NCBI GenBank assembly: GCA_958510875.1
Contig: OY294068.1
Location: forward strand, 14,423,282 to 14,487,281
Source of the DNA: Endomychus coccineus
Lineage: Eukaryota; Arthropoda; Insecta; Coleoptera; Endomychidae
Length of the DNA: 64,000 bases
Direction of reading: 5' to 3'
Position 1 is the first letter of the stretch. Each line of letters opens with the position of its first letter. The notes under the pieces were generated by a model. It searched no databases. It saw nothing but the letters and a program-made list of their open reading frames with translations, and was not told the DNA's origin. Below, in pieces: positions 33,601 to 46,600 of the stretch. The position numbers and the translations under genes are program-made.

Positions 33601-34670
33601 TTCATCGTAATGATGCAATGTCTTCGATGAAGTTAGTCTGACGTTATTCAAATCTTAAAACATCGATCCTGGTATTCATACAAGGCTTTTAGGTTTGGAT
33701 TAAACAAATTCACTTTCTCGAATTATGATTGGTAAACATATTTCATAGCTCAATTAAGGCAAAAATAGATTCTATCAAAGAGGGGTAACATTTTTCTGTG
33801 AAATTTATTCAAGTTGAATGGAAGACGATTAATGTTTTCACTCAAGAGATCAAATATTTCAAGCTCCAGCTCTGCACAGGCAGAGAATATTTTTCTTTTG
33901 TTTTTTAAGATCATTATGTTTAATAGGTTTTAGTAACCTTCAAAGAGGTAGTACAAGCCGTTCTCCCAAATTATAAAAAATACTTGTTCCTCGGATTCCG
34001 AGCTGCTTGGGTTCTCGTTCTCGAGTCTGCTGTTTTGGTTACATTGTAAATTATTAATATCGAGTCTATAATTAGAGATCTAATAAAGACCCCTTTAATT
34101 ATGTTTTCAGGAATGACTAATTTTGAAATCGCCATCTTCAGTTGAATCTTACTGCTAGCCTACTAGAGATCAGTGACTGGGGAATGGATTTCCCCGGTCA
34201 AATAAAAATTCTACACGGTCCTCTGTTTAACGTATAAAACGTAATATTTGACATTAGAATGCACGCACGAGAATGTGATTAACGTCTACATGTTACCGGT
34301 TTAAATGAGTAAATATGAGAGAAACGACTATAATATTGTAAACATATTATTCATAAAATCCGCTAAACAGAAATACATGAAGCCACCTGGGAATTCCGAG
34401 ATAAATTTAGAATAATTGTAATATTGTTGTTTTGTTTTTATGTCGCGTTTAGTTGCACTAAAACTATTACCTAGAAATACCGTGATCAAATTAGTTTTAT
34501 GTCGCCTTTCGTTGCAAGTTTCATTGACGACTTTAGATGGAACGGAGGGCGTAATTCCGGCCGGTAATCTCCTCGCTTACCTGGTCAAAGAAAAGGGTCA
34601 ATCTAATGTCATGGGTAAATACGACCGAGGGTAAGGTTGCTAGGATTTTGGAATTTACCAATTTGTTCTT
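33601..34670. other. No gene recognised
   Basis: It contains a GC-richer patch at 34440-34630 with two similar blocks (TTTTATGTCGCGTTTAGTTG and TTTTATGTCGCCTTTCGTTG, about 60 bases apart) whose nature is unknown. No gene is supported. Confidence 0.3.
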
Positions 34671-34674
34671 GTTC

Positions 34675-35010
34675 AAACAACCCTTATGGATAAGAAATAA
34701 TCACCCTTATTTATTAAAAATACTATTAAAGTACTGAGGACCGATCAATTAGCCACCATTAGAGTAAACTAAATTATAAGTCAAAATGTGCCTGTTTAAA
34801 TACTATTTGGGGATAATAATGTAAATAATGGGTTACCTACCCTCAGCTGAAGATAAATCGGAATTTAATAGTTTGCTTTTTCGTTTATATATTTCCAACC
34901 CTTCTAAATTACCTAGATATTTGTCTGGACTGTGTTTTAAACGTGATATTGCACTAAAAAATGTTTTGCCAAGAACGACAATGAAGACAATGACAATAAT
35001 AAAGATTCTT
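34675..35010 (-). mobile_element. PLE family A 3' fragment
   Basis: An inverted copy of 12640-12960: the end of the endonuclease frame and the 3' terminal sequence, including a decayed hammerhead (34731-34770) whose GAAA segment is deleted. It abuts the PLE family B copy at 35025. Confidence 0.65.
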
Positions 35011-35066
35011 GACCCAGTATGAATTATATATAAAAATTCTACATTAACACTTTGTTATAAATTTTC

Positions 35067-35108
35067 TTCTTTACGTACGTTTCGGTCTCACGATCATCAT
35101 CAGAAGAC
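35067..35108 (-). ncRNA. Hammerhead ribozyme motif, PLE family B (stem I weakened)
   Basis: Intact CTGATGA core, extra T, stem II GATC-GTGA-GACC with one mismatch, GAAA, ACGTACGT stem III, A17. Stem I is GTCTT against AAGAA, losing the outer pair. Confidence 0.6.
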
Positions 35109-35491
35109 TTGAAGACTTATTATGTCAAAAAGGGTTTATTAAAACTAATTATAGCACAAGCGTCCATATCGCACAAAAAATTTCGACCAAAAAAAAAAAA
35201 AAAAGCCCACGCCGTCGAAACGAACAGAAGCACGAACAATCGAAATTGTATCGTCAATATATAAAAATTCAAGAATCCACTATTCACTAATATTCTTATA
35301 ATATACAAGCGCATGTTGGTATAGTCTCATAACAACTGAAGTTCGAAGTTATTATGTTGAATCTACTTTCGAACCAGATGTAAGATTTATGAGGTACTTG
35401 AAAAAGGTTTCAGACCTGTATTGGAATATTACTTTTAAGCAAAAATATACTTTTAACATTATAAAGACGCATGTAGGAATTTGCATGAGTT

Positions 35492-36272
35492 TTAATTGAT
35501 TAAATTAGTATAAATCTGACTTAATCCCTGAATATCATTCCTATGATTTACAGATTTGGAGTCACCTTTTATGTGAATCATCTCCAGGATAGATCTCTTA
35601 TAATAAGTTAATAAGTTTTTATTTCTTGTGCTATACTTATGGCCATACATTCTTTTTTGTGAATATTGTTTAGAGATTCCAGTATAAGTCCCATCACAAT
35701 CTAAACAATTCAATTTATATACTGTGTGGGTTTGTTTATCTTCAGGTATTACAGGTTTTAGATTTGAGAAGTATTTCCCAACACAGTTAGTAGGCTTATG
35801 CGCAACATTTATATCGTACTTTTTCAAACATTTCTTAATTTTCTCTGAGGTCTCCGGAATGTATTGTAAAGTTATATAATTGTCTGTAATACCTTTTATG
35901 TTATTTTTATAAGACGGACCATTATAGATTTTGTTTATTCTCTCTTTAATGATAGGATTGAAGAAAGTTTTTGGGTAGCCATTCATTTCCAGTGTATTAC
36001 GAACAATTTTTAAATTTTTGGGACGGTCCTCTGCGTGGGACAATTTTACCACGCGGTCTGTAAGGCTGTTTATGACACTTTTTTTTATAACAAGCTGGTG
36101 CAACGGAATTGAAGTGAAGATAACGTTGAGACCAAACTTCTTTAGTAAACCAAGAAGTTTTTATTTTTCCATCTGCATCATGCCTAATGTTCATATCTAG
36201 GAAATTTATATTTTTGTTTACTTCAAGTACCTCATAAATCTTACATCTGGTTCGAAAGTAGATACTCAACAT
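35492..36272 (-). pseudogene. PLE family B RT C-terminus and GIY-YIG endonuclease, frameshifted
   Basis: Two overlapping frames join at a frameshift near 36000-36100. The upstream frame (36272-35997) encodes the end of a PLE reverse transcriptase (NINFLDMNIRHDADGKIKTS, then SQRYLHFNS). The downstream frame (36103-35492) encodes the linker and a GIY-YIG-type nuclease: VYKLNCLDCDGTYTGISK with paired cysteines, then RMYGHKYS and a C-terminal region. The catalytic palm of the RT is absent, so the copy is 5'-truncated within its coding region and cannot move on its own. Confidence 0.85.
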
Positions 36273-36521
36273 AATAACTTCGAACTTCAGTTGTTATGAG
36301 ACTATACCAACATGCCCTTGTATATTATAAGAATATTACTGAATAGTGGATTCTTGTTACAAAAATTTTTATACTTTAATATTGACGATACAATTTCGAT
36401 TGTTCGTTCGTGGTTCTGTTCGTTTCGAAGGCGTGGGCCTTATGTTTTTTTTGATTGAAATTTGTGCGATATGGACGCTTGTGCTATAATTAGTTTTAAT
36501 AAACCCTTTTTGACATAATAA

Positions 36522-36563
36522 GTCTTCTGATAATGGTCGTTAGACCGAAACGTACGTAAACAC
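36522..36563 (+). ncRNA. Decayed hammerhead motif, PLE family B
   Basis: Core reads CTGATAA (G8 mutated to A), extra T, stem II GGTC-GTTA-GACC, GAAA, ACGTACGT stem III. Stem I is GTCTT against AACAC and no longer pairs fully. It should be inactive. Confidence 0.55.
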
Positions 36564-36639
36564 GAAAATTTATAACAAAGTGTTAATGTGACCTATTTCC
36601 CGAGAATTTTTATATATGACAATGTCAATGAAGGGGTGA

Positions 36640-37390
36640 CTAGTTTGAGCTCGTTTAGTCCGCCTATCTGGAATCTCTCGTGGTTGAACAACAGACGATA
36701 TTTCTGATGAACACCGACCATGGACATATCTATAGAAAAGAGAGATTCCCCATCTCTCTACGATGTTGCAGAGAGGTCAATGGACCTTACATGATCGTCC
36801 CATGAGAGGGTGCTGTTGATGGTGGGTGATCGCGAGCATGTATATGGAAGACTTCATAGGAATATTTGACATCATCATATTGAGGCGGCAAACCAAGTTT
36901 GTCAAGAGGACTTTGGTGTGAGACTCGGTCAAATTCTTTGGAGATATACAATGCTACAGCTAAAGATTCCATATGTTTTTCAATAGATCACAGATAATAG
37001 TGGAATGGGTCTATAATTATTAGGAAGGGCCTTCTTTAATTTTTTTGGAATTGGTTTGGGTCTAGCTGTCTTCTAGGTAGAAGGGAACACACCAAGTTTG
37101 TTTGAAAGGGTAAACAACCTGCAGAAAACTGGTGTTAAGTCCTTCCCTTGTGGATCCAAAATGGAATCTTCTGCAAGCATTCCAGCAAAAAGGTTGGCTT
37201 TTTCTTGTGGTGCAGTAGCCAATGTGCCATCATCTTTGGTTAGGGGAGGGAATGAACTGGAATTAAAATCTCTACCAATTACTTTGGCAAAAATGCAAAA
37301 TAAACGGGAGCCATTCGGGCATTCGATAAGCTTTGATCTTATTTTTGGCATTATATGCCTCTTTCGAAACGTGGTTCATTGCACATATTT
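36640..37390 (-). mobile_element. LINE-J fragment, rearranged
   Basis: Minus-strand frames encode ESLAVALYISKEFDRVSHQS (RT motif with AFD changed to EFD), then the region upstream of the RT (KLGVFPS, and the segment PPLTKDDGTLATAPQEKANL typical of the EN-RT linker of Jockey-type elements). The 3' part is scrambled near 36640-36860. Confidence 0.7.
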
Positions 37391-37525
37391 CTGGCTTCAA
37401 CATATTCTGTTCTGATCTCCAGACATGGGTTCTAATACCACGCCAACGACGTATGGTGTTTGTTTCGAAGCAACGGCCCTAGAACAGATTTTATTGAACG
37501 ATCGTTACGGGATTTCAGCTATAAT

Positions 37526-37942
37526 AAAAAAAAGACATGTAGGTCGATTCCTGGGGTTATCAGGATCATTCATAACACATAAAACCTCACCGGTCATCCC
37601 CCCCCCCCTAAAAGGGTAATTTCGAATTTAAAATGCACCAAGGAGTTTTCTTGGGGCGCTGATCACGATTTTGACATCAGTTTAACTTGGAATCAATTCT
37701 GGGGGTGGAAAATCGATAAAATTGGTAATTTTTGCACCCCTATAGATTATTTTTTTTAGATTTTAAATCCACCAAGGAGGTTTTTTGGGTCGCTGATCAC
37801 GATTTTGACGTCAGGCTTCATTTCTGGTCCCACAGGGGTGAGGGTGACTGGTGAGGTTCTATGTGTTATAAATGATCCTGATAGTCCCAAGAATCGAATC
37901 CCACAATAAATTTTCGATTCTGACATACATGTCTTTTTTTTC
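37526..37942. mobile_element. TIR element of about 417 bp
   Basis: AAAAAAAAGACATGTA at the left is matched in inverse by TACATGTCTTTTTTTT at the right. Further in, TATCAGGATCATT...ACACAT is inverted too, giving TIRs of about 65-90 bp. The interior holds two direct copies of GCTGATCACGATTTTGAC (about 37661 and 37793). Confidence 0.7.
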
Positions 37943-37949
37943 CGGTTCG

Positions 37950-38300
37950 TTGCCTGGATTACAATAGGTGATTCGCGTAACCAGAGTCTTTTTTTATGAA
38001 CATGTACTTCTTAAATGTTCGTTAACCTTCCACTGAAACTCCGTCCAGTTTGCCCTATGTACAAGGGATTACAGTCATTACACCTCAGCCTATGAATTCC
38101 AGATTTCTTTAATTTATCTTTTTAAGATTTTGAGTTATTGATATAAAACTATAGATCATTTGTTCTTTTAAAGGCGGCGTTTCTATTGGGGTTTTGTTAT
38201 GTTAGACATGCGACAAAAGATTTGGTATTATTATTAATCTGTGGATAGGTTTTGGTCTTCTTTTAAGATTATTTTGAAGTATTTCATTTATTATACCGAC
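37950..38300 (-). pseudogene. Penelope-like element family C, GIY-YIG remnant
   Basis: On the minus strand the text encodes GIHRLRCNDCNPLYIGQTGR, the paired cysteines and YIGQTGR signature of a PLE nuclease, followed by a degenerate helical tail. It differs from families A and B. Confidence 0.7.
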
Positions 38301-38857
38301 GTCGTAATCGTTATTTTTAGCAATATCTTCATACTTAAAGGGACCCATGTAACATAGTTATTTGCTATTTTAATAACTTGTGTGATTGCTGATGTAAAAG
38401 TGTTGTGTGCGTTGGTATATGTGTGGGTGGTACAAGTTTATGTGTACATTTGAGCTTTATTCCCAACTTTATGAATTTTAAAATGATTTTAAACTACGTA
38501 AACGACGAGACCATAGATATATGGTATTCTTCGACCTTAAGTGGCTCAAAAAATTGAATAAAAAAAGATACGTGTGGCACTTGGGGACTGCCGCGGTGAA
38601 GCTATTGCATAGCATTTTTTCTCAACTTTTGCAATTATAATTATTTATTTTTTTAAATTTATGCAGTATTTTTTTTTCTTTGATATTTTAATTCAAGTTT
38701 TTTCTTTGATATTAATTCAAGTTACTTCTGAGCGTGGTGACCGATAAGAAAACATTTTTTTTTCTTTTATTGAATAAATGAGAAGTTAATATCGTTTAAA
38801 ATATTTTTATTATCTTACAATACATGTAGGTTATTCAGGAATTTGTTATCATTGAAA
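38301..38857. other. No gene recognised
   Basis: AT-rich, with poly-T runs. It may include the upstream part of the PLE family C remnant and the 3' flank of the Helentron fragment. Confidence 0.35.
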
Positions 38858-39766
38858 CTATAGGTTTATGGTAACTGAATAACTGAAATAAGAGACATAA
38901 GTTTGAGACTTGATATCCTCTAAATATCTGGGAAATACCACGTCAATGGTGGTTCCATATTTTGTTGTGGATTCTTGTGGATCATTATTCATTTTCAAAT
39001 TCAATTTTTCCGAAAGAAAAGTTGTCAACCGCTCTGATTTTTTATCAGCGAAGTTGATGTTGAAATCGCCAGCCAAGATAAGTGGAAATTTATTACCATT
39101 TGTACCAAGTATTTTCGACCCTTCTTCAGTGTACTCCAGTAAAGTGCGATGAATAAAATGCTCTACCTGGTCCAATTTTGGATTCGGAGAAATGTAAATT
39201 GCTACCATGACTATGTGTAGGCCATTTCTAAGTTTGCATAAGCACGCACAAATATCTCCAACAAATGAGCGCCTAACATTAACATCGCTAACGTGTGCAA
39301 TATGTATTTTAATATTCGGAGTCATAATATTAGTAACATTATTATTATTTTGGTAAATAGCTACCCCACCTTTTGGAACAGTATCTCGTTTGAATTGAAC
39401 AATACAATTGAAATTAGGTATTTCAATCGGATTATCATGCGCCATGCAAGTTTCGGTAAGAAGTAACACATTTGTTTGTCTCGTAACTGAATCTTGTAAA
39501 TCGTATTTGTGACTATTTAGACTTTGGCAATTGAAAGTCATTATTGAAATGCCATTTCTATTACTAAGGAAATCTAAGACACTTTGAGCTGTCGTCTGAA
39601 CACTATTTAAAGGCAGTCTTTTGAATTCTTGCAACAAAGATGCAGTCGATGCAGCTTGCCTTCGATTATTATAAAACTTGAATGTAGAATTATCGTTTTT
39701 TGTCGTGATATACAATTTTTCAATATTAGTCACCCGAGAGAGCGCAACATAAACGAGTTCCTGTTA
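38858..39766 (-). pseudogene. Helentron fragment: helicase C-terminus fused to endonuclease
   Basis: The frame opens with QELVYVALSRVTNIEKLYI, motif VI of a PIF1-type helicase (the stretch before the first Met at 39733 is also open). It continues through a linker of about 60 residues into an endonuclease/exonuclease/phosphatase domain: MTFNCQSLN, LLLTETCMAHDN, a GGVAIYQ motif, LILAGDFNINFA and TTIDVVFPRYL. A Rep-helicase followed by an AP-like endonuclease is the Helentron/Helitron2 arrangement. The Rep and most of the helicase are missing, and the C-terminus ends abruptly after YVSYFSY, so this is a truncated copy. Long, nearly uninterrupted coding suggests recent truncation. Confidence 0.8.
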
Positions 39767-40236
39767 TTTTTCGTTACGGAATTTCTTGATTCGGTCGCCG
39801 CGCTCAAAGCCCGCGATAAAAGCTATATGCAATATATGCAATAGCTTAATAGAAACAGGTACTCTCAGGTCTCTGCTACCCGCGTCTAACGTATGAACTC
39901 TAACTGACGCTTAGCGAGCTCCTAGAGGCATATGTCAAAATGATTTCGTTCGTAGCTAATTACATAGGACGACTGGAGTTCATGCAATTATGTTTTTAGA
40001 TAATTCGAACCTTCTAATTTCGATAGGCCACGTGAAAATCCCGGAGTCTAAAGCGCTAGAGTGTTATAACATTCGTATAAAATAGCGAAATTTCTCACTT
40101 TTAGAAACTTCAAATTAATTAATTAATTTGACACATGTTAGGTGTTTAGGTCTTACATTATTTTTCGTTATGGAATTTCTTGATTCGGTCGCCGCGCTCA
40201 AAGCCCGCGATAAAAGCTATATGCAATAGCTTAAAA
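39762..40236. repeat. Direct repeats with hairpins beside the Helentron fragment
   Basis: A block of about 80 bases (TTTCTTGATTCGGTCGCCGC and onward) occurs at 39762-39848 and again at 40158-40236. Each ends with a small hairpin, AAGCTAT-ATGCA-ATAGCTT in the second copy; the first has ATGCAAT duplicated in the loop. Helitron-group termini carry hairpins, so these may be element ends. Confidence 0.6.
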
Positions 40237-40574
40237 ACTGCAGTTTTCATATTGTCTTATTCGTACATAATTACAACATAGCGACAATATCCGGACATTC
40301 TTCATACAAATACAAGAAAATATTATCTGAAAACTATGAACAATTATGATTTCAAGGATGATTCCATTTTTACAAATCAGTTAGATATACATGTATCTAG
40401 ATTGATGCCAATCGATTGTTGAGTAAAACAATTGAACATGCAATATATTCGGAAGTCATTATTCAAACTATTATTCCAAAGTCATGACATGATGACTTGT
40501 CATCACAGGATGCAACTAATATACCTTCAGACAAGATAAATTCGCAATTTGATCGACACCATTGTTCGAATCTT

Positions 40575-40580
40575 TATAAA
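40575..40580 (+). promoter_or_regulatory. TATA box (TATAAA)
   Basis: It is 44 bases upstream of the ATG of the odorant-binding protein gene, implying a very short 5' UTR if used. Confidence 0.5.
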
Positions 40581-40618
40581 TGCCCTGTGTATCCCAATTC
40601 AATTTATTCAAAATAATC

Positions 40619-43600
40619 ATGAAATGGTTGTATGTAGGTCGAGTCTCGCTCTTGTTAGTAATATGTACGATTAAAACAATCGACGGTATGGAAAATAACA
40701 AAAATACCAATAACAATAAGTTGAGCGATGTGTTGAAGAACACCACAACTTACAGCAACAATAATTCTTCATCAAACAGTAACAACAAAGTGAACGAAAA
40801 CGAGAATGTCTTCAAGAAGGAAGCAAAAAACTATTTGAAAGAATGTGGCGTTGATAACGGAAACAATGATGATGAAAATTCTTCAGATACTCCAAAAAAT
40901 AATCGCCAAGATAGAAAACGGAGCAGCAATCGAAGGTACAACAATTTCAATCAGAACGATCGAAATGATCGACAAAGCGATCGTAGTGATGAAGAAACCG
41001 GAGATAATCGCTCCAATCGCAACAGAAGACCTAATAATTCCCAAAACAATGGCAATTATAAGCATGAGAATAATAACAATTACGAAAATAAAGATAGACA
41101 AAGTAATGAAAGGTACGATTCGGGGGAACGAAGATACAATAGAGAATACGGTGTAAACAAACGCCAAGATGATGGTGACAATAATCGTAAAAAAGGAAAT
41201 TCTGATAACGACAGCGACGATTTTGAAACCGATAATCACTCCAACAATCGCAAGGACCAAAGAAATCACAAAGACTCCAACAACAGAGACAATAACTACA
41301 AAAGTAATGGACATGATAACAGTGATGACGATAATCGTTACAATAACCAAGATCGTAATAATTATAAAAATGATAATCGTAGAACCAACAATCGATATAA
41401 AATCAATCGATACAGTAGCGATAGAAATGACGATGATGGTTCCAATGAAGAGGTCGATCCTTCGAATTCTAACAATCATCGTTATAACAATACCAGAAAT
41501 CGTGCTTATGGCAATTATAATCGGGATTCGTCTAGGAATTGTAACGAAGATCGAGGTATGGACAGAAGAAATTATTATGGAAATCGAGAAAGATATCCGA
41601 TGGGAGGATACGACAATAATAGAGGTAAACATAATTAGTTTATTTCCAGCATGTTAACATCAGAAAATTTCCATAAATAAGTCACTTATATTATACCGGG
41701 TATTTTTTTAACTTAATATTTTTAAATGGGACATCGGTGTCTGCTAAAAATAACTTTTGGAATTGAGAACCGAATCAATCGATTCTGTGATACATTTGGG
41801 ATAGAAATTTACAATTTTTTGTTCTAAACACTTTATATTTAAGTATGTTGTGCTTGATTTCAGTGAGTCGTCTCTTACCATAGGTATGCTGAACCAAAAG
41901 CATGCTTGGTGTAATAATTGCGCAAGCATTTTCGATGCGTTCTAGCATGTTTTTTGTCAGGTAGTTGGTACTTCAGCATAAGCTTTGTCTTTAAAGTACG
42001 ATCAGGACAATGCAGAGGGTTCACGACAAGAATAATCAAGGTCCATAGATTTGCATGTCTTGGGATCACAGGGGCATGATATCAACGCCCACTGCAGCAA
42101 TGGAAACACTACTGGGATTGCCTCCCCTCCAATTGGTAATCCAAGGAGAGGCCAGGCTTGGTGCTTTCAGAATACAAAATACACTGGAGAATGTTCACAT
42201 TGGGCCAGGACACATGAGCATCGTAAATCGTGACATGGGACGTGTTAGGCATGAGAACAAATCCCATTCCAAAGCGATACTCTTTTAACAACACATTCAG
42301 GGTAGGTATCAATACCAGAAAGGACTGAATGTGAACATACAAACCTGGGAGACATTCTAAAGGGAAATATCTAGTATACAGACGGGTCTAAGACTGAAAA
42401 GGAGTATACTCAAGAAACCCAAAGACTGGCTTCAGCTATTCATTGGGTAAACACACCTCTGTCTTCCAAGCAGAGGTATATGCAATCCTCCAATGTGCGA
42501 AGGAAAACAATCAAAGATGAGCAGATCCACATATTGACAGACAGTCAAACTGCACTCAAGGCAATGAGAAGTCAGGAAGTGACATCCCGTCTGGTATGGA
42601 CCCAATTAGGTTACGACTTACGATAGCCAATGAAAAAGCCGACGAACTTGCAAGAAGAGAACGCTCCAAATCCAGAACAGACCAAGGGGGTACCAAAACG
42701 TACAGAACGAAGGTCTGTAGCTGTAGAAGACTGGTCATGGAAAACCACAAAGAATACTGGGAAAAATAAATCCCAGGAAACGAACATGGGAAGAAATACA
42801 TCGAAGCCCCGCATAACAAAAGAACGACAGACCTATTAGCACTAAATAGGGAAAAATGAAAGTTGTATCAAGCCTCATAGCTGGCCATGCGCCAGTAAAA
42901 GGGTACCTAAACTAAATGGGACTGTACAATCGCGTCCTGACATGCAGACTTTGAGGTAAGGATACAGAAACAGTGACACACATACTGTGTAAATGCGAGG
43001 CACTGGACCGCAATTTTTGCAAAGCCTAACGGCGAACCACAATTATACAGTTCAAGTAGAAGTAAAGGTCTTGTAGAAACTTGTACAAGGTACAAAAATA
43101 CTCGAGTGGATACCGTAAAGAAATAAAACAAAGGCGAGATACAATAGGCCAGTAGACCTAAATGTCACCGGAGGCAATAGCCAGACAAGGTGACTCTCAC
43201 AGTAGACCATGAGACTCAAAGGCTCATAACATTCCCACAAAGGATTCTCTTCACCTCCGCAAAAAAAAAATACCCCATCAGACAAAATTCGGAGATTTAA
43301 AATCTGGTGATCTGTCAGGCCAATTTACCGGACCACCTCTACCAATCCAGGATTCCAATGAGTTAATTCAAGGTCCACCAGATATCAAGTGTTTAGAACA
43401 AAAAGTGTAAATTTCTATCGCATATGTATTGCAGAATCGAATGAATTGGTTCTCAATTGTGAAATTGAATTTAGTCTATTAGAGCGCCTCCTGCCTCGAA
43501 TGAAAAAATTTTCAAAAACAGTTACGTATTTTTGAACGCAAGTACTATCAGAGTCTGCAAAAAAACTGTGGGTTCCCATTTAAAATTTAAAAGTTAACCA

Positions 43601-46600
43601 CTAATTTTTAGTTCAAAATAAGTTTTATGAGCATTTTGGGTTTAAACATGGAATCGAACGTACTTTTATCAATCTTATTAGGTTATAAATGAAAAATTAC
43701 TTTTTCTAAAAGCTACTTATTTTGTTTGTATTTTTATTCATCCATAGTCTAGACCACTAGAGGTCCGCATTTATTATAATATCATAATCATTTATATTAG
43801 GAACATTCTGTACAACCAGTCTTTGAAATAATATAAATAATAATCAGATGGCAAATTTATTCTTTTTATATCGGTATCACTGTTTAGTAAATTCAGCTTA
43901 TCGTCATTAAAGTGAAGCATTACATCATTCCTGCCAGTTTTTACAAGAAATCTCACGAATTATCATAATTTCAACACATTATTGGTATTTTTGTTGCTTG
44001 GAATCAATTTTCCCATTGCTTTAAGATTATATTTCTTCACTGTTTGCGTTGCCCGGACAAGATGCAGGGTCAAATATAAAATAAACAAACAGAAGAATGT
44101 GTAACTTTAGCAACTTAGCTATTCTGACAATATAGATTACAAATTTGAAATAATCAACAAAAACGACAGATTGTAAAAAGAAAATAAACAGTTCGTTATT
44201 TTGGTAAAACACAAAAATCGCATAGACACATGGTCGTAAAATACTATTAAACTATTCGTTTATTTTTCTTTAGTATGTCATTTCCCGTTCTTGTAACTTA
44301 AATTACTTTCGTACCCAGCCTTTGGTTACATAGAGTAATTTTTATTTGACATTTGGGTATGTCTAGCAGGCTATGGGATTGACACATCGTTGTATTTACA
44401 TTTCCAGTCAGACATTGTTTATTGTTGTTGAAGTTACTTCCGTTTCACTTTTGTCAGGTCTTTATTGAAACAGTCTCGTCGATTTTCTAATGATGAATAT
44501 GCAGATATGATATCAATGTTGCCAAAAGAATCCATTTATTCAAATGACATTATTGACATTTGATTCTATATATATACAGGGTGTAACTAAATAAGTGTAA
44601 AACATTTAAGGGGGTGATTCCTCATCGAAAAAAAGATAGGATCTTTCATATAAAGAAACTTCATTGGAGCATCCCATGTTAAGATACAGCCCCTTGAAGG
44701 GGGTACATAAAATTTGTTTAACAATTTTTTCCACAAGCACTAAAGAAGTGACAGGATTGAAATTACCCTAACATGTTCTACTACCAAAAAGACACTTAGC
44801 CAGTAATTTATTTGGTTGACCCCATGGTTGTGAGGGGTGGAAAACGCAACCCCGAAAATTTATTTCCAATGTAACTTTTTGTCTTATTATTTGTTTACCA
44901 TTTAAAAACTTATTTCCGATAGCCTGTTTCATTCTAAACAAAAAATGTCCCTTGAATTTTTTGCCCGAAATAAACCAGTTCGCAGCAAAAAATTATTTTA
45001 CGAACGACTACAGAGATACATCGTCATAAATGCAAACTGGATTTATTGTTATTGTGTAGTGACTACCTGCATTAAATGATTAAAGGGGGATAAACAAAAC
45101 TCATTTATTAATAACAAAACATACAACATGTAGAAATCATAGTAAATGTTCAAAATGTCTACCTTCAGACATTACGCATGCGTCTAGACGTCTTCGCATT
45201 GAGCCACGTATTCGCTCAAATATTCCTGGAGTCTCTCTTACTACCCTGCACGCATCGATGATGCGGTGTCTTAAGTCCTCTACATCGCGAACAGGAGTAC
45301 GATAAACCAAATGCTGTAAATGGCCCCAAGTAGAGAAATCGAGAGGATTGAGATCCGGGGATCGAGCGGGCCATTTATGGGGTCCTCCTCGACCTATCCA
45401 CTGATTTGCATATCTTTCAGTTAAATGCTGACGTACTACGTGACTATAATGGGCGGGAGTCCCATCATGCATAAAAAACATATCCCTTCTGACGTCCAAA
45501 GGAACTTCCTCCAGCAGTACGGGATGCACTTCTCTTAAAAATTGAACGTATGCCGCACCATTTAATCGAGGAGGTAGAACATGAGGCCCAATTAAATAAT
45601 CCCCAATAACTCCGACCCACACGTTGAGAGAAAACTGTTCTTGATGGTTAGTTTCGACAATAGCGTGAGGGTTTTCCTCAGCCCATATGTGGTAATTATG
45701 AAAATTAATAATCTTGTCCCGCGAAAAACTACATTCGTCTGTGAATTCGATCGTCTTTAGAAAGTCACGATTTCTTCTAATCATTGCCAGCATCCAATTG
45801 CAAAATTCCAGACGGTTCGGAAAATCTCGCGGTAACAGTCCCTGTACCCGTTGCAGATGGTACGGGTATAAGAGTTGTTCCTTTAAAATTCGAAATACCG
45901 TCATATGATCAACATTTAGCTGGACAGCAATCTTTCTAGTACTGGTCGTAGGTTGTTCGACAATCAAATTAAGTACTGCCTCCTCAAGCTGTGGTGTTCG
46001 TACTTCTCGATGGCGACCACAATCCTGCGTTCTTTTGTCGAATGAACCATATTCGCGTAATCGTTGATGAAGTCGGGAAAATATCCTATGTGACGGATGC
46101 TGCCGTTGAGGATACATTTCAGCATATCTTCTAGCAGCTGCTAACCCATTCCCCTGCGACAGACCGTAAACGTAATGCATATCAGCCATTTGCTCATTTG
46201 TGTATGCCATTTTAATAACAAGTGAATTATTAAAGTACCAAATTCAGAACAGAACAACAATACACAATTCGTATTACTGCAAGTTTACAAATTGACCAAC
46301 TGACAGCTTGATACCAATTTAATTGTCACTATCGCTAATAGCTGCCTACTAGATAAATTGATTTCGTATTTTCGTTTTATGGCGATATGTATCTTGTTCG
46401 TAAAATAATTTTTTGCTGCGAACTGGTTTATTTCGGGCAAAAAATTCAAGGGACATTTTTTGTTTAGAATGAAACAGGCTATCGGAAATACATTTTTAAA
46501 TGGTAAACAAATAATAAGACAAAAAGTTACATTGGAAATAAATTTTAGGGGTTGCGTTTTCCACCCCTCACAACCATTGGGTCAACCAAATAAATTACTG

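Larger units (their letters stand above)
35025..36620 (-). mobile_element. PLE family B copy with inverted terminal repeats
   Basis: A minus-strand PLE coding fragment (35492-36272) lies between two inverted terminal repeats of about 370 bp, at 35025-35400 and 36225-36620. Both carry a hammerhead motif, one on each strand. Shared inner text includes TATGTTGAATCTACTTTCGA and its inverse. A stretch of the left end (the GGGAAATAGGTC motif) is deleted. Confidence 0.8.

Noticed and set aside
34440..34634. Frame of 64 codons in a GC-richer patch
   Set aside because: Short, no recognisable family, no splice or promoter support; kept only as a note in the intergenic entry.
40883..41632. Long minus-strand frame of 249 codons opposite OBP exon 1
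   Set aside because: It is a mirror of the repetitive AAT/GAT codons of the Asn/Asp-rich exon, giving an Ile/Val-rich nonsense protein without splice or start context.
41169..41657. Plus-strand frame of 162 codons overlapping OBP exon 1
   Set aside because: Shifted reading of the same low-complexity repeat; no signal peptide or domain, and the OBP frame joins correctly to downstream exons.
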